A stretch of 64,000 nucleotides of DNA from Tateyamaria pelophila (GTDB lineage Bacteria > Pseudomonadota > Alphaproteobacteria > Rhodobacterales > Rhodobacteraceae). The notes under the pieces were generated by a model. It was not told the origin of the DNA. It ran no database searches and worked only from the letters and a program-made list of their open reading frames with translations. Location of the stretch: positions 1 through 64,000 of the forward strand of contig NZ_JAIMIA010000021.1 of assembly GCF_019966495.1 (NCBI RefSeq), in the 5' to 3' direction. The translations under genes and the position numbers were made by a program. Below, piece by piece: positions 49,814 through 58,695 of the stretch (the first letter of the stretch is position 1; each line of letters starts with the position of its first letter).

Positions 49814-50500
49814 TCAAGAGACGGTTACGATCAAGTTGCCCAAGCCTTCAATGGACAACTCCATGGTATCGCCCTTGGAGACGGGGCCCACGCCCGAAGG
49901 TGTTCCCGACAAGATGACATCGCCCGGCGCCAATTCGAAATATTCCGACAGGTAGGAAATCATTTCCGGCACCTTCCAGATCATCTGGTTCAGGTCGCCT
50001 TCTTGACGGATTTCGCCGTTGACCTTCAGCTCAACCCGACCTGCGTCGGGGTGCCCGATCTCGGACGCCGGAAGCAGCGGCCCGCAGGGCGCGGATTGTT
50101 CAAAAGCCTTGCCGATCTCCCACGGACGTCCCGCCTTTTTCGCAATTCCCTGAAGATCGCGGCGCGTCATGTCCAGCGAAAGACCGTACCCGAAAACATG
50201 ATCCAAAGCCTTTTCGACCGGGATGTTCGTCCCGCCGGTTTTCAGCGCCACAAGCATCTCTGCCTCGTGATGCACGTCCGATGTGTGGGGCGGGTAAGGG
50301 AAGGTCCCTGAGGTGTCGAGATTGTTGGGGTTCTTCTGAAAAAAGAACGGGTCTTCACGGTCCGGATCATGACCCATTTCAATCGCATGCGCTGCATAAT
50401 TCCGCCCGATGCAGTAGACGCGACGCACCGGAAATAACGTATCCTGCCCCGCCACGGGAAGAGTCACCACTGGCGGTGTTTCGATTGCGAATTGGGTCAT
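49814..50500 (-). CDS. Fumarylacetoacetate hydrolase (FAH) family protein
   Basis: This 228-residue protein has the FAH fold with the catalytic and metal motifs VYCIGRNYAAHAIEMG near residue 30, FFFQKNPNN, DVHHEAEMLVAL near 75 (metal-binding glutamates) and GDVILSGTPSGVGPV near 200. Such enzymes hydrolyse or decarboxylate 2,4-dioxo acids and related ring-cleavage products, for example fumarylpyruvate or acylpyruvates. It is divergent from the GntR regulator and shares the operator at 50653-50666. It probably acts in the aromatic-like pathway encoded on the other side. Confidence 0.85.
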   Translation of the reverse strand: MTQFAIETPPVVTLPVAGQDTLFPVRRVYCIGRNYAAHAIEMGHDPDREDPFFFQKNPNNLDTSGTFPYPPHTSDVHHEAEMLVALKTGGTNIPVEKALDHVFGYGLSLDMTRRDLQGIAKKAGRPWEIGKAFEQSAPCGPLLPASEIGHPDAGRVELKVNGEIRQEGDLNQMIWKVPEMISYLSEYFELAPGDVILSGTPSGVGPVSKGDTMELSIEGLGNLIVTVS

Positions 50501-50652
50501 GTTTGCTCCGGTTTCTTCATAAAATGTATCAGGGGCTTAGCCCACCATCGATTGCAAATCAATCGCAACCATTGGAATCCTTCAAAAGAAAAACATTGAT
50601 TGATCGACCAATTTGCGCGTATTACTGGCCCTCTATCCGTTTTGTGACGGAA

Positions 50653-50666
50653 ATTGGTATACCAAT
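50653..50666. promoter_or_regulatory. Perfect GntR/FadR-type operator palindrome
   Basis: ATTGGTATACCAAT is a perfect 14-bp inverted repeat of the TTGGTAtaCCAA type favoured by FCD-domain regulators. It lies 14 bp before the regulator ATG (50681) and upstream of the divergent FAH gene. Confidence 0.7.
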
Positions 50667-50680
50667 AAAGGGTCCAGTTC

Positions 50681-51370
50681 ATGCTGATGAATGCTGTATC
50701 TGTCGATGCGGATGACGTTGTCGCCAAGCTGCGCTCTTTCATCGAGGACGGCGGGTACAAGCCCGGCGACCGCCTTGACTCCGAACGTGAACTGATCGTG
50801 CGACTTGACGTGACGCGGGCTCGGCTGCGCAAGGCGCTCGACACGCTCGAACATGAGGGGGCCATTTGGCGTCACGTCGGCAAAGGAACGTTTATCGCAT
50901 CACCGCGCGTGATGTCCGGGCCCGGCAATCTGGCAATTCTCAGCCAGCAAGTTACACCCGTGCAGCTCATGCGCGCGCGCCTGTCGCTTGAGCCGGAGAT
51001 CGCCCGCGAAGCTGCGCTGAATGCGTCGCAAGAGGCCGTTCGCCAGCTACGCGAAAGCCGTGACCGGGCCATGAGCGCCACGACCTGGGACGCGTACGAG
51101 GCGCAGGATGACAACTTCCACAGAGCACTTGCCGAGGCCACGGAAAATGTTCTTTTACTATCGCTTTTCGACCACCTGAACGCGGTGCGCCGCGCGGTTG
51201 CCTGGAATACGGTTATGCGCAGCTCGACGAGCCCCGCGCGCACACATTCTAGCTTTGCAGAACACGATGCCATCGTGGCAGCGGTTGAGGGACGAAATCC
51301 GACGGAGGCCCACGCTGCAATGCGGACGCATCTCGGGTCCGTCGCCGCCCGTTTGTTTGGAGAGACCTGA
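50681..51370 (+). CDS. GntR family transcriptional regulator, FadR (FCD) subfamily
   Basis: This 229-residue regulator has a winged helix at about residues 8-75 (RSFIEDGGYKPGDRLDSERE, then KALDTLEHEGAIWRHVGKGT). The helical FCD domain runs from about 95 to 225 (MRARLSLEPEIAREAALNAS, then NFHRALAEATEN). It likely represses the catabolic cluster through the palindrome in its own upstream region. It precedes a small frame (51447) and the transporter/oxidase operon on the same strand. The effector is presumably the substrate or an early intermediate. Confidence 0.85.
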   Translation: MLMNAVSVDADDVVAKLRSFIEDGGYKPGDRLDSERELIVRLDVTRARLRKALDTLEHEGAIWRHVGKGTFIASPRVMSGPGNLAILSQQVTPVQLMRARLSLEPEIAREAALNASQEAVRQLRESRDRAMSATTWDAYEAQDDNFHRALAEATENVLLLSLFDHLNAVRRAVAWNTVMRSSTSPARTHSSFAEHDAIVAAVEGRNPTEAHAAMRTHLGSVAARLFGET

Positions 51371-51446
51371 CCCAGCGTCGAACAGATATTGGGAGAACAA
51401 AAAACTGCACGCAATATCATAGGAAACTTTTCTCGGGGAGGAGGAT

Positions 51447-51578
51447 ATGTTTAATTTCAATGCTTTCGCAGAAAATACGCTGATCGGATCAGACTGTCTG
51501 TTGGCGATGTCACCAGTTGTACAACCGATGAAATGCTCCTCCCAAGGTGTGTCGTGCGGGTGTCGCATTTGGAACTGA
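51447..51578 (+). CDS. Possible 43-residue leader protein with strong ribosome site
   Basis: A perfect AGGAGG-type site (GGGGAGGAGGAT) stands directly before ATG 51447. The frame encodes MFNFNAFAENTLIGSDCLLA, then ends CGCRIWN. It overlaps the start of the next gene (GTG 51560) by 19 nt in another frame, so its translation could open or regulate that start. I recognise no family. It could be a leader peptide, a small cysteine-containing protein or an accident in front of a misplaced start codon. Confidence 0.4.
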   Translation: MFNFNAFAENTLIGSDCLLAMSPVVQPMKCSSQGVSCGCRIWN

Positions 51579-52552
51579 CACTCGCCACTTGGGATCATGA
51601 CCGCGTGATGGCGCTGCATGATGAACGTGTGACCGTGCCCGGCATCACGTTGCAAAGTCACATCCACCCCACCTCCAAACTGTTTCCTTGGGCGGTGCAG
51701 GACGCGCGCTTTGATATCACTGAAATGTCGGTCTCTAGCTATGTGCTGCAACTTTCACGGGGCGGATCGGACTACACCGCGATTCCCGCCTTTGTGAGCA
51801 GGGCGTTTCGTCACAACGGCTTTTTCGCCCGGGCCGGATCGGGCATCAAAACACCCGCCGACTTTGCCGGTCGCCGGATCGGCGTCCCCGAATACCAGAT
51901 GACTGCCGCCTTGTGGATGCGCGGCATCCTCGCAGACGAATATGGCGTAAAATGCGATGACATACTCTGGCGTACGGGCGCACTGGACGAAGGCGTGCGC
52001 CGCGAACGGCTGGAACTGGCATTGCCGGACGGCATGGTGGTCGAACCGATCTCCGAAGGCGACACGCTTCAGGATATGCTGCTGCGAGGTGAAATTGACG
52101 GATTGCTTGCGCCAAAACCTCCAAAAGCGTTTCTTGAGGGCAGCCCGGATCTCGTGCGCCTGTTTCCCGACTTCGAAGCGGCGGAACAAGCCTATCATCG
52201 AAAAACGGGGTTCTTTCCGATCATGCATTTGATTGGCATCCGCAAGTCCGTCGCGGATGCCAATCCCGATTTGCCACGCAAACTGTACGACGCGTTCGTC
52301 GAAGCCCGCGATCTTGCGATGGCGCGGTTGCGGTCGGTGTGGCTGGGGAATGCAAACCGGATGACGCTTCCCTGGCTCAACGCCGCGATGGAACGTACGC
52401 GCGACAGCATGGGACCGGACTACTGGAGCTATGGCTGCACCGCCAACATGGCCGAGATGGATGCGATCTGCCGCTATTCGCTGACCCAGCACCTGTCTGC
52501 GGCCACGGTTAACCCGAAAGATCTGTTTCATCCATCGGTACTGGATACCTGA
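51560..52552 (+). CDS. 4,5-dihydroxyphthalate decarboxylase-like / periplasmic-binding-fold protein
   Basis: This 330-residue protein has the type 2 periplasmic-binding-like fold of the NMT1/THI5 and 4,5-dihydroxyphthalate decarboxylase (Pht5/DhpD) group. It begins SHLELTLATWDHDRVMALHD, with ARFDITEMSVSSYVLQLSRG near residue 58 and GRRIGVPEYQMTAALWMRGI near 110. No signal peptide is present, supporting a cytoplasmic enzyme rather than a transport protein. Family members decarboxylate or bind aromatic acids. I chose GTG 51560 since it begins the conserved part; ATG 51533 is possible. It lies 1 nt before the TauE/SafE gene and starts the catabolic operon. Confidence 0.7.
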   Translation: MSHLELTLATWDHDRVMALHDERVTVPGITLQSHIHPTSKLFPWAVQDARFDITEMSVSSYVLQLSRGGSDYTAIPAFVSRAFRHNGFFARAGSGIKTPADFAGRRIGVPEYQMTAALWMRGILADEYGVKCDDILWRTGALDEGVRRERLELALPDGMVVEPISEGDTLQDMLLRGEIDGLLAPKPPKAFLEGSPDLVRLFPDFEAAEQAYHRKTGFFPIMHLIGIRKSVADANPDLPRKLYDAFVEARDLAMARLRSVWLGNANRMTLPWLNAAMERTRDSMGPDYWSYGCTANMAEMDAICRYSLTQHLSAATVNPKDLFHPSVLDT

Positions 52553-52553
52553 G

Positions 52554-53339
52554 ATGATAGAGATGTGGCATGCAGGACTGGGATGGCCGACCGCAGCGAC
52601 GCTGCTGGCGTTCAGCTTTGCCAGTTCGTTTATCACGATCGCCTTCGGTATAGGCGGTGGCGCTGTCATGCTTGCGGTGTTGGCGACATTGCTGCCTGCG
52701 GCGGCAATCATTCCGGTTCATGGCATGGTGCAACTTGGCTCCAATGCCGGGCGGGCCGCCATCATGACGCGGTACATGCGGCTGGATCTGCTGGCGCCCT
52801 TTGCCATCGGTGCGTTGATCGGCATTCTGATCGGCGGGTCGCTCGTTGTACAGCTCGATGCGGGTTGGATTCAGATGGGTGTCGGGCTTTTCATCCTTTG
52901 GTCCGTCCTCTCCAAACCACCTTCGTTTCTGCGCCGCTCCGGGATGATCACCGGCGTTTTTTCAAGCTTTCTGACGATGTTCTTTGGCGGGACCGGCCCG
53001 TTTGTTGCCACATACGTGCGGGCGCAGGATCTGGAGCGGCACGCCCATGTCGCGACCCACGCAATGTTCATGACGCTGCAACATCTGCTCAAGACGGTGG
53101 CCTTCGGTATCCTCGGCTTCGCATTCAGCGTCTGGGCCTGGCTGATCATCCTTCTGATTGCGGCCGGTGTTCTTGGGACGCTGGCCGGGCGGGTCATGCT
53201 GTCACGCATTGACGACCGGCGGTTTCGGATCGTGCTCAACGTCATTCTCGCACTTCTGGCAACGCGGCTGATCTATGCCGGTGCCACGGATATCTATCTT
53301 GCCAACGCCGCATCGGCGCAGACAGGAGGAGGAAACTAA
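52554..53339 (+). CDS. TauE/SafE family permease
   Basis: This 261-residue membrane protein has eight or so hydrophobic segments in two repeats (FSFASSFITIAFGIGGGAVM and GVFSSFLTMFFGGTGPFVAT). The GGG and GGTGP loops are characteristic of the TSUP (TauE/SafE) family, which exports sulfite, sulfoacetate or other organic anions. It follows the decarboxylase-like gene with a 1-nt gap and precedes tctC by 78 nt. It would take up or export an anion of the pathway. Substrate unknown. Confidence 0.8.
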   Translation: MIEMWHAGLGWPTAATLLAFSFASSFITIAFGIGGGAVMLAVLATLLPAAAIIPVHGMVQLGSNAGRAAIMTRYMRLDLLAPFAIGALIGILIGGSLVVQLDAGWIQMGVGLFILWSVLSKPPSFLRRSGMITGVFSSFLTMFFGGTGPFVATYVRAQDLERHAHVATHAMFMTLQHLLKTVAFGILGFAFSVWAWLIILLIAAGVLGTLAGRVMLSRIDDRRFRIVLNVILALLATRLIYAGATDIYLANAASAQTGGGN

Positions 53340-53417
53340 TCCACGGGGCAGGTGCGCGACCCCCTTGGAAAACCAAAAAAGCGCTTGCGAATTTCAATAT
53401 GAAAATGGGAGGAAACC

Positions 53418-54419
53418 ATGTCTATGAAACCGATCATCACCCGCCGTACCCTGCTCGGAACAGGGGCGGCCGCAGCTGCCATGACGCTCGCGACACCCGG
53501 ACTGGTGCGGGCCAACACATTCCCGGACCGCAACATCGACGTTTATGTCCCGACCTCAGAGGGCGGTGGTGCGGATCGCAACTTCCGCGCCTTTTCCAGT
53601 GTCTGGAAGGAAAAACTCGGCGCCGATTTCGAACCCGGCTTCTATCCCGGGGCGTCGGGCCGCGTAGGCTACGAGATCTACATGGGCCGCGCCGAACCGG
53701 ATTGCTACAATCTGATCTTTGGCAACATGGGTCCGGAAGTGTTGAATTGGGCCATGCAGGAACCCGGCTTTGACGTCGACGATTATTTCTATTTCGGTCA
53801 GGTCGACAAAGACCCATGCTGTCTGTTCGTCGGCGCCGAAAGCCCGTTGCAGACAATGGATGACATTGTCGCCGCCGCCAAGACACGCCGCCTGAACGTT
53901 GGCACCAGCCGCATGGCACACCCCGCCTCGATCGGTCTGCTGTCGCTTGGCGAAGAATTGGGGATCGATTTCAACCTCATCCCACTTCAGGGCGGAAAAG
54001 GCACCGTTGCAGGTGCCGTGACCGGCGAGGTCGACTTCTCGGTGCTGACATCCGGTTCCGTGATCGCGGCGGGCGAAAGCGTCAAGACGCTTCTGGTGTT
54101 TGGCAATAACGTCGTCGGCGATCGTTTGAACGATGCGCCCAGCATCAACGACGCCTACGGCATGGACCTGCCCGAAATGCTGTCGGCGCGCGCCTTTGGC
54201 ATCCACAAGAAAGCGGCAGATGACTTTCCGGATCGTTTCGACATCCTGACCACCACCTTCAAGGACACCTTTGACGATCCCCGTTTGATGGAGGCCTACA
54301 TCGCCTCCAAGGGCACACCGGAGTACCTCAGCTATGCGGGTGTCGAGGAATGCGCGGCCTTCAAGCAATCGATGCTGGAACTTGGTGCACGCTACAAGTC
54401 GCTTCTCAGCGGCGCCTGA
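53418..54419 (+). CDS. tctC: TTT transporter substrate-binding protein TctC-like
   Basis: This 333-residue periplasmic protein starts with a twin-arginine-like signal (ITRRTLLGTGAAAAAMTLAT) and cleavage near VRANTF. The mature part has the TctC fold (RNIDVYVPTSEGGGADRNFR, then LQGGKGTVAGAVTGEVDF). It captures carboxylates for the TctAB membrane pair. GGGAGGAAA precedes the ATG. The tctB and tctA genes follow after 72 nt. TTT transporters often import aromatic or di/tricarboxylic acids, which fits the neighbouring decarboxylase-like and oxidase genes. Confidence 0.88.
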   Translation: MSMKPIITRRTLLGTGAAAAAMTLATPGLVRANTFPDRNIDVYVPTSEGGGADRNFRAFSSVWKEKLGADFEPGFYPGASGRVGYEIYMGRAEPDCYNLIFGNMGPEVLNWAMQEPGFDVDDYFYFGQVDKDPCCLFVGAESPLQTMDDIVAAAKTRRLNVGTSRMAHPASIGLLSLGEELGIDFNLIPLQGGKGTVAGAVTGEVDFSVLTSGSVIAAGESVKTLLVFGNNVVGDRLNDAPSINDAYGMDLPEMLSARAFGIHKKAADDFPDRFDILTTTFKDTFDDPRLMEAYIASKGTPEYLSYAGVEECAAFKQSMLELGARYKSLLSGA

Positions 54420-54491
54420 AGCCAAGCGGACCGGCGGCAAATTCGCCGCCGGTCCATGATCCCATAAGATCGCAAGTAGGACAGCATACCC

Positions 54492-55004
54492 ATGGCTTCG
54501 GACCAGAATAATCAGCCCCGCCAAATCGGAGGGGAACTTGTCATCCCCATCATCGCGGTGGTCTTTACGTTATATTTCTTCTCGACGATTTGGAATTCGC
54601 CCTGGACTGCGCAGGTCAGTGCGTTCCTTGTGGGCGGCGTGCTGCTTTTGGTGTGCGCGATCTTCTTCGTGCGTTGCGTGATGTTGCTGCGGCGGGGCGA
54701 GGGCACGCTTGGGTTCGCCAATCTTGTCACGATGGAAGATATCCGCACCGGGCGCGTCGGATTGTTGTTCACGACGATCGCCTATGTCGTGCTCATCGAC
54801 CGGCTCGGCTTCACGCTGACGACCTTTCTGTTCTTGACCTCGAGCATGTTGATTTTGGCCAAAGGACGTAATCCGGCGTTCATCGCGCTGATTTCCGGGG
54901 TCATGGCGCTGACGGGCTGGGCCGTGTTCATCTGGGCGTTTGACACACGGTTCCCGCATGGCCTGTTCGAAACGGCGATGAAGGCGGTGTTGACCGATGG
55001 ATAG
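54492..55004 (+). CDS. tctB: TTT transporter small membrane subunit TctB-like
   Basis: This 170-residue protein has four hydrophobic segments (VIPIIAVVFTLYFFSTIWNS, AFLVGGVLLLVCAIFFVRCV, and two in the second half). This is the typical TctB topology. It forms the transporter with TctA and TctC. Its stop overlaps the tctA start by 8 nt. A polar N-terminus (DQNNQPRQIG) faces the cytoplasm. Sequence conservation in TctB is low, so identification rests on topology and on its place between tctC and tctA. Confidence 0.8.
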   Translation: MASDQNNQPRQIGGELVIPIIAVVFTLYFFSTIWNSPWTAQVSAFLVGGVLLLVCAIFFVRCVMLLRRGEGTLGFANLVTMEDIRTGRVGLLFTTIAYVVLIDRLGFTLTTFLFLTSSMLILAKGRNPAFIALISGVMALTGWAVFIWAFDTRFPHGLFETAMKAVLTDG

Positions 55005-56511
55005 TAGCACAGCCGCCATTCTGAACGAGGTCTTCTTTGACACCATCGGTTATTGGTATGTCATCCTGCCCACAATCTTTCTGGGCCTGATCGTCGGCGG
55101 AATCCCCGGATTTTCGGCCGCCAATACCATCATCATCCTAATGCCTTTAACGCTGGCGATGGACCTTCAAACCGGCCTGATCTTCATGATCTCGCTCTAT
55201 TGCTCATCCCGGATGGGGGCGGGCATTCCCGCTATTCTGGTCAACATTCCGGGCACTGCGGGCGCGGCGGCCACGCCGCTTGACGGCTATCCCATGGCCA
55301 AGCAGGGCAAAGGACAGCAAGCACTGGCGATCTCCTTCGTCGCATCCTGCATCGGCGGGTTGCTGACGACGTTGATCGCATTGGCGACGATGCCATTGCT
55401 CGCACGGGTCGGGTTTTACATGCACTCGGTCGAGATGATCGTGGTGATGCTGTTTGGCATTTCGCTGATCGCGTCAATCGCCGCACAGGATATGGTCAAG
55501 GGACTGATCGCGGGCTTTCTGGGTCTTATGATCGGCTCCATCGGAACGGACGTCGTCTATGCCACGCCGCGCGGCACGTTCGGGTTCCTCGAACTGTATG
55601 ACGGGGTGCCCCTGATCCCCGCGCTGGTCGGGCTGTTTGCGGTGTCTGAAGCGTTAATAATCATTGAAAAACGCATCATCATCAATCACGAGGCCGAGAT
55701 CAAAAAAGCCAGTTGGCACGATACGTTCGAAGGTGTCTCGATCGCGCTGAAGCGCTGGTGGCATATCATGTGGACCTCTGTCATCGGGCTGGTCATCGGG
55801 GTCATCCCCGGTGCCGGAGCCTCGATCGCCAGCTTTGTCGCCTATCAGCAATCGCGCAGTTTCTCCAAAACGCCCGAGCTGTATGGCACGGGCCACCCGG
55901 AAGGACTGATTGCCCCGGAATCTGCCAACAACGGTGTCACGTCGGGGACGTTGGTGCCGCTTTTGGTTCTTGGTATTCCGGGGGGCGCCACGGCGGCCAT
56001 CATGCTGGTGGTAATGCAATTTCACGGTGTCAGCTTCGGGCCGTCCCTGTTCGAAGACCAACCCAAAGTCGGCTATGGCATGTTCATGGCAATGGCCGTT
56101 TGCTACGCTGTGATGATCTTCACCATTTTACCGCTCAGCCGCTACATGAGCCATGTCACGACCATCCCGACCATCTATCTGGCTCCAATGATCATCAGTT
56201 TCACACTGGTGGGCGGCTTTGTGCCGCGCGAGTACATGTTCGACATGTATCTGGCGCTTGGGTTTGGCGTGCTGGGCTATATCGCACGCCGCACGGGATA
56301 TCATGTGGCCGCAATCCTGATCGGCGTCATTCTGGGGCCGCTGCTGGAGAAGTACTTTCTTTGGTCACTCAAGAAGTCCGATGGCGACATCATGGTTCTG
56401 TTCTCCTCGACGCTGGGCAACATCCTTTGGGTGGCCTTCGCGGCGTCGATTATCCTGCCCATTGTCTTTGGCATGCGGCGCAAACGTAAATCCGAGGTGG
56501 TGATCCAATGA
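54997..56511 (+). CDS. tctA: TTT transporter large membrane subunit TctA-like
   Basis: This 504-residue polytopic protein has about eleven helices with the TctA signatures: GLIVGGIPGFSAANTIIILM near residue 28, SRMGAGIPAILVNIPGTAGA near 70 and GLVIGVIPGAGASIASFVAY near 265. It is the pore subunit that imports the carboxylate bound by TctC using an ion gradient. It overlaps tctB before it and the LVIVD gene after it (ATGA), so all are translationally coupled. Confidence 0.92.
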   Translation: MDSSTAAILNEVFFDTIGYWYVILPTIFLGLIVGGIPGFSAANTIIILMPLTLAMDLQTGLIFMISLYCSSRMGAGIPAILVNIPGTAGAAATPLDGYPMAKQGKGQQALAISFVASCIGGLLTTLIALATMPLLARVGFYMHSVEMIVVMLFGISLIASIAAQDMVKGLIAGFLGLMIGSIGTDVVYATPRGTFGFLELYDGVPLIPALVGLFAVSEALIIIEKRIIINHEAEIKKASWHDTFEGVSIALKRWWHIMWTSVIGLVIGVIPGAGASIASFVAYQQSRSFSKTPELYGTGHPEGLIAPESANNGVTSGTLVPLLVLGIPGGATAAIMLVVMQFHGVSFGPSLFEDQPKVGYGMFMAMAVCYAVMIFTILPLSRYMSHVTTIPTIYLAPMIISFTLVGGFVPREYMFDMYLALGFGVLGYIARRTGYHVAAILIGVILGPLLEKYFLWSLKKSDGDIMVLFSSTLGNILWVAFAASIILPIVFGMRRKRKSEVVIQ

Positions 56512-57767
56512 AACGTGAACTCGAATGGGAGCTTGAGCGCAACATCCGCCGCATCGGGCAGTTGGATATCGCCGGGGGCGGGCAAGTTGTGGTGCAGGAT
56601 GGCTATGCCTATGTCGGCCATATGGACCCGCCGATGGGGACCTCGATCATCGATGTGAGAGATCCGAAAAACCCGACGGTCGTGTCTCATGTCGCCCCAC
56701 CTGACGACTGGTCCCACACGCACAAAGTGCGCGTCGCCGGCGACATCATGATCACCAATGTCGAACAGGCCAAACGCCACTTCTTGCGCAAGGGAGAAAA
56801 GATCGCAGGCCTGCGTGCACAGGGCCTGGAGGATAGTGCGATTGCCGACACCCTCGGCGTCAAACCATCCGATATCTCCGTTCTGGAAGACGCGCAGGCG
56901 CGTGGCTACAGCGACGGCGGCTTTCGCGTTTGGGATATTTCCGACAAGACGGCACCCAAACTCCTGTCCTACGTGCGCACCCACGGCTTTGGTGTGCACC
57001 GTTTCGACATGGACGCGCACTATGCCTATATCTCGACCGAAATGGAGGGTTATGTCGGAAATATACTGGTGATCTATGATCTGGCAGATGCCACAAATCC
57101 CACCGAAGTCTCGCGCTGGCACATGCCCGGCCAGCATCTGGCGGGTGGTGAAACCCCCACATGGACGGGGTACGGCGTCCGTCTGCATCACGCCATGCGC
57201 TGCGGCGATGAATTGTGGGCCGCCGTTTGGAATGCCGGGTTTCGCGTTCTGGATGCCAGTGACATCACGAACCCGACCGTCGCAGGCAGCTACCGCTTCC
57301 CCGAGGCCATCCCGGAGCCGACCCACACGGTCATGCCGCTGCAACATAAGATCGATGGCAAACGGTTTGCCATCGCCATTGACGAAGAACATGCGCACCA
57401 ACCCGGCCGTTTGCACGGCTTTATCTGGGTCATGGATGTGACCGACCTGAACAATATGGAGCCGATCGCGGCATGGGATCTGTCGGAACGGGCTTGCCCT
57501 TGGGTCGGTGATCCGGGTGCGCGCTTTGGCGGGCACCAGTTCCGCGAAAAACTCGACAGTACCCTGATCTATGCGACGTGGTTTGCGGGGGGCTTGCGCG
57601 TTTTGGATGTAGCGGATCCCTACCACCCGCAAGAGGTCGCGCACTATATGGCCCCTCGCTCTGACGGCGCCCCGCCACAATCAAACGATGTCGATGTCGA
57701 TGACGCAGGGTTGATTTACCTGCTTGACCGAAACCGCGGATTAGAAATTTTGGAGATGAACCTATGA
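56508..57767 (+). CDS. LVIVD-repeat beta-propeller protein
   Basis: This 419-residue protein contains repeated beta-propeller blades of the LVIVD type, for example YAYVGHMDPPMGTSIIDVRD, LVIYDLADATNPTEVSRWHM and GLRVLDVADPYHPQEVAHYM. Conserved histidines (HTHKVRV, HGFGVHRFD, RLHHAMR) may bind metal. No signal peptide is seen, although many family members are exported. In this operon it sits between tctA and osmC with ATGA overlaps on both sides. It resembles uncharacterised propellers near aromatic/phthalate uptake genes; an enzymatic (lactonase or isomerase) role is possible but unproven. Confidence 0.75.
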   Translation: MKRELEWELERNIRRIGQLDIAGGGQVVVQDGYAYVGHMDPPMGTSIIDVRDPKNPTVVSHVAPPDDWSHTHKVRVAGDIMITNVEQAKRHFLRKGEKIAGLRAQGLEDSAIADTLGVKPSDISVLEDAQARGYSDGGFRVWDISDKTAPKLLSYVRTHGFGVHRFDMDAHYAYISTEMEGYVGNILVIYDLADATNPTEVSRWHMPGQHLAGGETPTWTGYGVRLHHAMRCGDELWAAVWNAGFRVLDASDITNPTVAGSYRFPEAIPEPTHTVMPLQHKIDGKRFAIAIDEEHAHQPGRLHGFIWVMDVTDLNNMEPIAAWDLSERACPWVGDPGARFGGHQFREKLDSTLIYATWFAGGLRVLDVADPYHPQEVAHYMAPRSDGAPPQSNDVDVDDAGLIYLLDRNRGLEILEMNL

Positions 57768-58243
57768 GCGATCCCGACCTTCTCGAACCCAGTGTCGATC
57801 CGACCAAAAAGGCGCTTGGGATACGGCGCGTCAGTGCCCGTAACGAGGCATCGACCCGCACCGTGGTCATGGTGCGCGATCATGTGGTGATTACCGATGA
57901 AAAGGAATCCAACACCGGCCCGACGCCGTTGGAAATGACGTTGTCCTCCCTCTTGGGATGTGAAGGCGTGATCATCAACCGCTGCGCCGAAGCGATGAAG
58001 TTCAACTACACCGCCGTCGATCTGGAAGGCGACGGCGAGGTTGACCAGCGCGGCAGTCGCGGTGTGCAAGGCGTGCGCCCGTATTTCAACTGGGTAAAGC
58101 TTCGGATCCGTGTCCACACCGAAGAGACTCAGGAACGCTTCGAGCGTCTGACCAAAAACGTCGAATACCGCTGTCCGGTGATGAACCTGTTCAAATCGGC
58201 TGATGTGGACGTCCAGATCACATGGGAGCGTGTCACGCCGTGA
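57764..58243 (+). CDS. OsmC family protein
   Basis: This 159-residue protein has the OsmC/Ohr fold. The first conserved cysteine is in SSLLGCEGVIINR near residue 66, and the second in VEYRCPVMNLFK near 136. These reduce hydroperoxides in OsmC/Ohr enzymes. Residues 1-40 are polar. The start overlaps the LVIVD stop by 4 nt, and the stop overlaps the [2Fe-2S] gene start by 4 nt. In a catabolic operon containing a molybdenum hydroxylase it may detoxify peroxide or organic peroxides formed by that enzyme. Confidence 0.82.
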   Translation: MSDPDLLEPSVDPTKKALGIRRVSARNEASTRTVVMVRDHVVITDEKESNTGPTPLEMTLSSLLGCEGVIINRCAEAMKFNYTAVDLEGDGEVDQRGSRGVQGVRPYFNWVKLRIRVHTEETQERFERLTKNVEYRCPVMNLFKSADVDVQITWERVTP

Positions 58244-58695
58244 GCGTGTCTCTGACCATAAACGGCACGCGACATGACATTGCCTCCGATCTGGACACAC
58301 CCTTGGTCTACGTCCTGCGCGATGAACTGAAGCTGAAGGGTACAAAGTTCGGCTGCGGTCTTGAGCAATGCGGGGCCTGCGCCGTGATGGTCGAGGGCAA
58401 GGCCGTGCTGTCCTGCGTGACCCCGGTCGAGGTGTTCGACGGAAAGGAGATCACAACGATCGAAGGCATTGCCGAAACAGAGATCGGCCAGCGCGTGCAA
58501 CGGGCTTTTGTCGAAGAAACGGCGGCCCAATGTGGCTATTGCACGCCGGGTCTGGTGGTCGCGGCTGTCGCGTTGTTGGAGAACACCCCGACGCCGGACA
58601 GTGAGACGACCAAGCGCGCGCTGACCCCACATCTTTGCCGCTGTGGATCACATCCGCGCGTCCTCAAGGCAATCAAGCGGGCCACCACAACATGA
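58240..58695 (+). CDS. [2Fe-2S] subunit of a molybdenum hydroxylase
   Basis: This 151-residue electron-transfer subunit has the two [2Fe-2S] clusters of the xanthine oxidase family: the plant-type C-x4-C-x2-C (GCGLEQCGACAV) near residue 43 and a distal cysteine (LSCVT), then CGYCTPG and LCRCGSH in the second, helical domain. It passes electrons from the molybdenum cofactor in the next subunit. The start is GTG 58240 within the OsmC stop (GTGA); the 18-nt upstream extension is not conserved. There is no FAD subunit gene, as in isoquinoline 1-oxidoreductase-type (IorAB) enzymes, which use cytochrome or other acceptors. Confidence 0.88.
   Translation: MSVSLTINGTRHDIASDLDTPLVYVLRDELKLKGTKFGCGLEQCGACAVMVEGKAVLSCVTPVEVFDGKEITTIEGIAETEIGQRVQRAFVEETAAQCGYCTPGLVVAAVALLENTPTPDSETTKRALTPHLCRCGSHPRVLKAIKRATTT

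Noticed and set aside
56301-57680. A 459-codon minus-strand open frame across the tctA end and the LVIVD gene
   Set aside because: It is antisense to two well-supported, translationally coupled genes and has no recognisable motifs.
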